Source of the DNA: Desulfothermus sp964427155
GTDB taxonomy: Bacteria > Desulfobacterota > Desulfovibrionia > Desulfovibrionales > Desulfothermaceae
DNA: 64,000 nt
NCBI GenBank assembly: GCA_964427155.1
Contig: CAYRSC010000012.1
Span: 1 to 64,000 of the forward strand
Direction: 5' to 3'
The notes beneath the pieces were generated by a model, which was not told where the DNA came from, did not search any database, and saw only the letters and a list, made by a program, of their open reading frames with translations. Both the position numbers and the translations under genes were made by a program. This document shows, piece by piece, positions 63,640 to 64,000 of the stretch; position 1 is the first letter of the stretch, and every line of letters begins with the position of its first letter.

Positions 63640-64000
63640 TTAAGAGATGTCTATGTAGACATGATGGGATTCAACCCTTTTTTCCATCCACTTCCTCAAC
63701 CTCTTTTTCATCCATCTCCTGGAGTCAGGTATAAGCATGAGGATGCCCATTATATCTGTGAGGAATCCTGGAGTTAAAAGCAGGACCCCTGCCATAAATA
63801 TAAAGAGGGCATCAGTGAGTTCTTCCGTGGGCATCACCCCATTTGATATATTTTCCCGAATCTTAAACAGGGTCTTTAAGCCCTCCCTTCTTGCAAGATA
63901 ACCCCCTCCTATGGCGGTCAAGATGACGATGATTATGGTGTTTAGTGGACCTATTATACTTCCCACCTTTATAAGCAGATATAATTCTATCATGGGCACC
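63640..64000 (-). CDS. FxsA-family membrane protein (5' partial)
   Basis: At least 119 residues are present; the frame is still open at the window end. FxsA proteins normally begin a little before VPLIELYLLIKVG; here the frame reads (V)PMIELYLLIKVGSIIG, so a few N-terminal residues lie outside. FxsA is known as a suppressor of phage exclusion in E. coli; its normal role is unclear. Four helices are visible. The next gene is ubiD, 33 bases after its stop. Confidence 0.82.
   Translation of the reverse strand, partial: VPMIELYLLIKVGSIIGPLNTIIIVILTAIGGGYLARREGLKTLFKIRENISNGVMPTEELTDALFIFMAGVLLLTPGFLTDIMGILMLIPDSRRWMKKRLRKWMEKRVESHHVYIDIS

Overview
The window looks like a stretch of bacterial chromosome from a Desulfobacterota-type organism (the former Deltaproteobacteria), probably thermophilic. 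This is an inference from gene content and codon style. Arginine is mostly AGG/AGA and isoleucine often ATA. The GAPDH has an Asn-Ala-Arg-Ala-Asp cofactor loop. A DUF116 protein sits between rsmB and fmt. FmdE, acetate-use and many two-component or sigma-54-type genes also fit that group. No rRNA, tRNA, CRISPR array, insertion sequence or prophage gene was seen. Coding is dense: the longest gene-free stretch is about 235 bases (45356-45590), so no gap exceeds 300 bases.

Layout. 1-4363 (+): end of an exopolysaccharide export locus (SLBB export protein, Wzz-like co-polymerase, YjbH-like barrel, lipoprotein). 4416-5162 (-): DUF6125-like protein. 5365-6221 (+): shikimate kinase and a SHOCT-domain membrane peptide. 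6272-7483 (-): Amt ammonium channel. 7698-13546 (-): overlapping run dnaE, queD, dtd, an RsbU-like phosphatase and a STAS protein. 13632-14627 (-): gap, ending in a strong terminator. 14756-15505 (+): TlyA-type methyltransferase. 15502-21920 (-): polX, HNH nuclease, mtaB, mnmA, gatA, gatC. 21963-27692 (-): LpoA-like lipoprotein and the hrcA-grpE-dnaK heat-shock set. 27896-28555 (-): unrecognised acidic protein. 28621-35285 (-): translation genes rsmB, DUF116, fmt, def, aspS, hisS. 35381-37545 (-): HsdR_N-like protein and a three-PAS diguanylate cyclase. 37774-39175 (+): TauE-type exporter and FmdE, behind a good promoter with a palindromic operator candidate. 39327-42640 (+): recN, pyrK, pyrD. 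42645-45355 (-): CheX, HDOD protein and CheR. 45591-46643 (+): GalT-like protein. 46790-49436 (-): acetate transporter and acetyl-CoA synthetase. 49634-59214 (+): Pat-type acetyltransferase, histidine kinase, sigma-54 activator, lepA, lepB and the ComM ATPase. 59187-64000 (-): BPL_N protein, small protein, AI-2E-family permease, UbiD decarboxylase and a partial FxsA.

Functional links. Acetate uptake (SatP), activation (Acs) and a likely Acs-silencing lysine acetyltransferase (Pat) lie side by side. Translation functions dominate the centre: tRNA charging, amidation, thiolation, formylation and deformylation, plus LepA. The regulatory proteins are notable: a STAS/RsbU pair whose receiver lacks the phospho-acceptor Asp, a PAS-GGDEF protein, and a CheX/HDOD/CheR group without a receptor or CheA.

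Most of the window is recognisable housekeeping DNA. I did not find a clearly new multi-gene system. The best leads are the operator in front of tauE/fmdE, a REP-like composite hairpin at 46655-46728, several proteins with altered catalytic residues, and two unrecognised proteins. Several starts were moved to sites with better ribosome-binding sequences (def, lepA, cheX, mtaB, the GGDEF protein, the sigma-54 activator, the GalT-like and BPL_N proteins).
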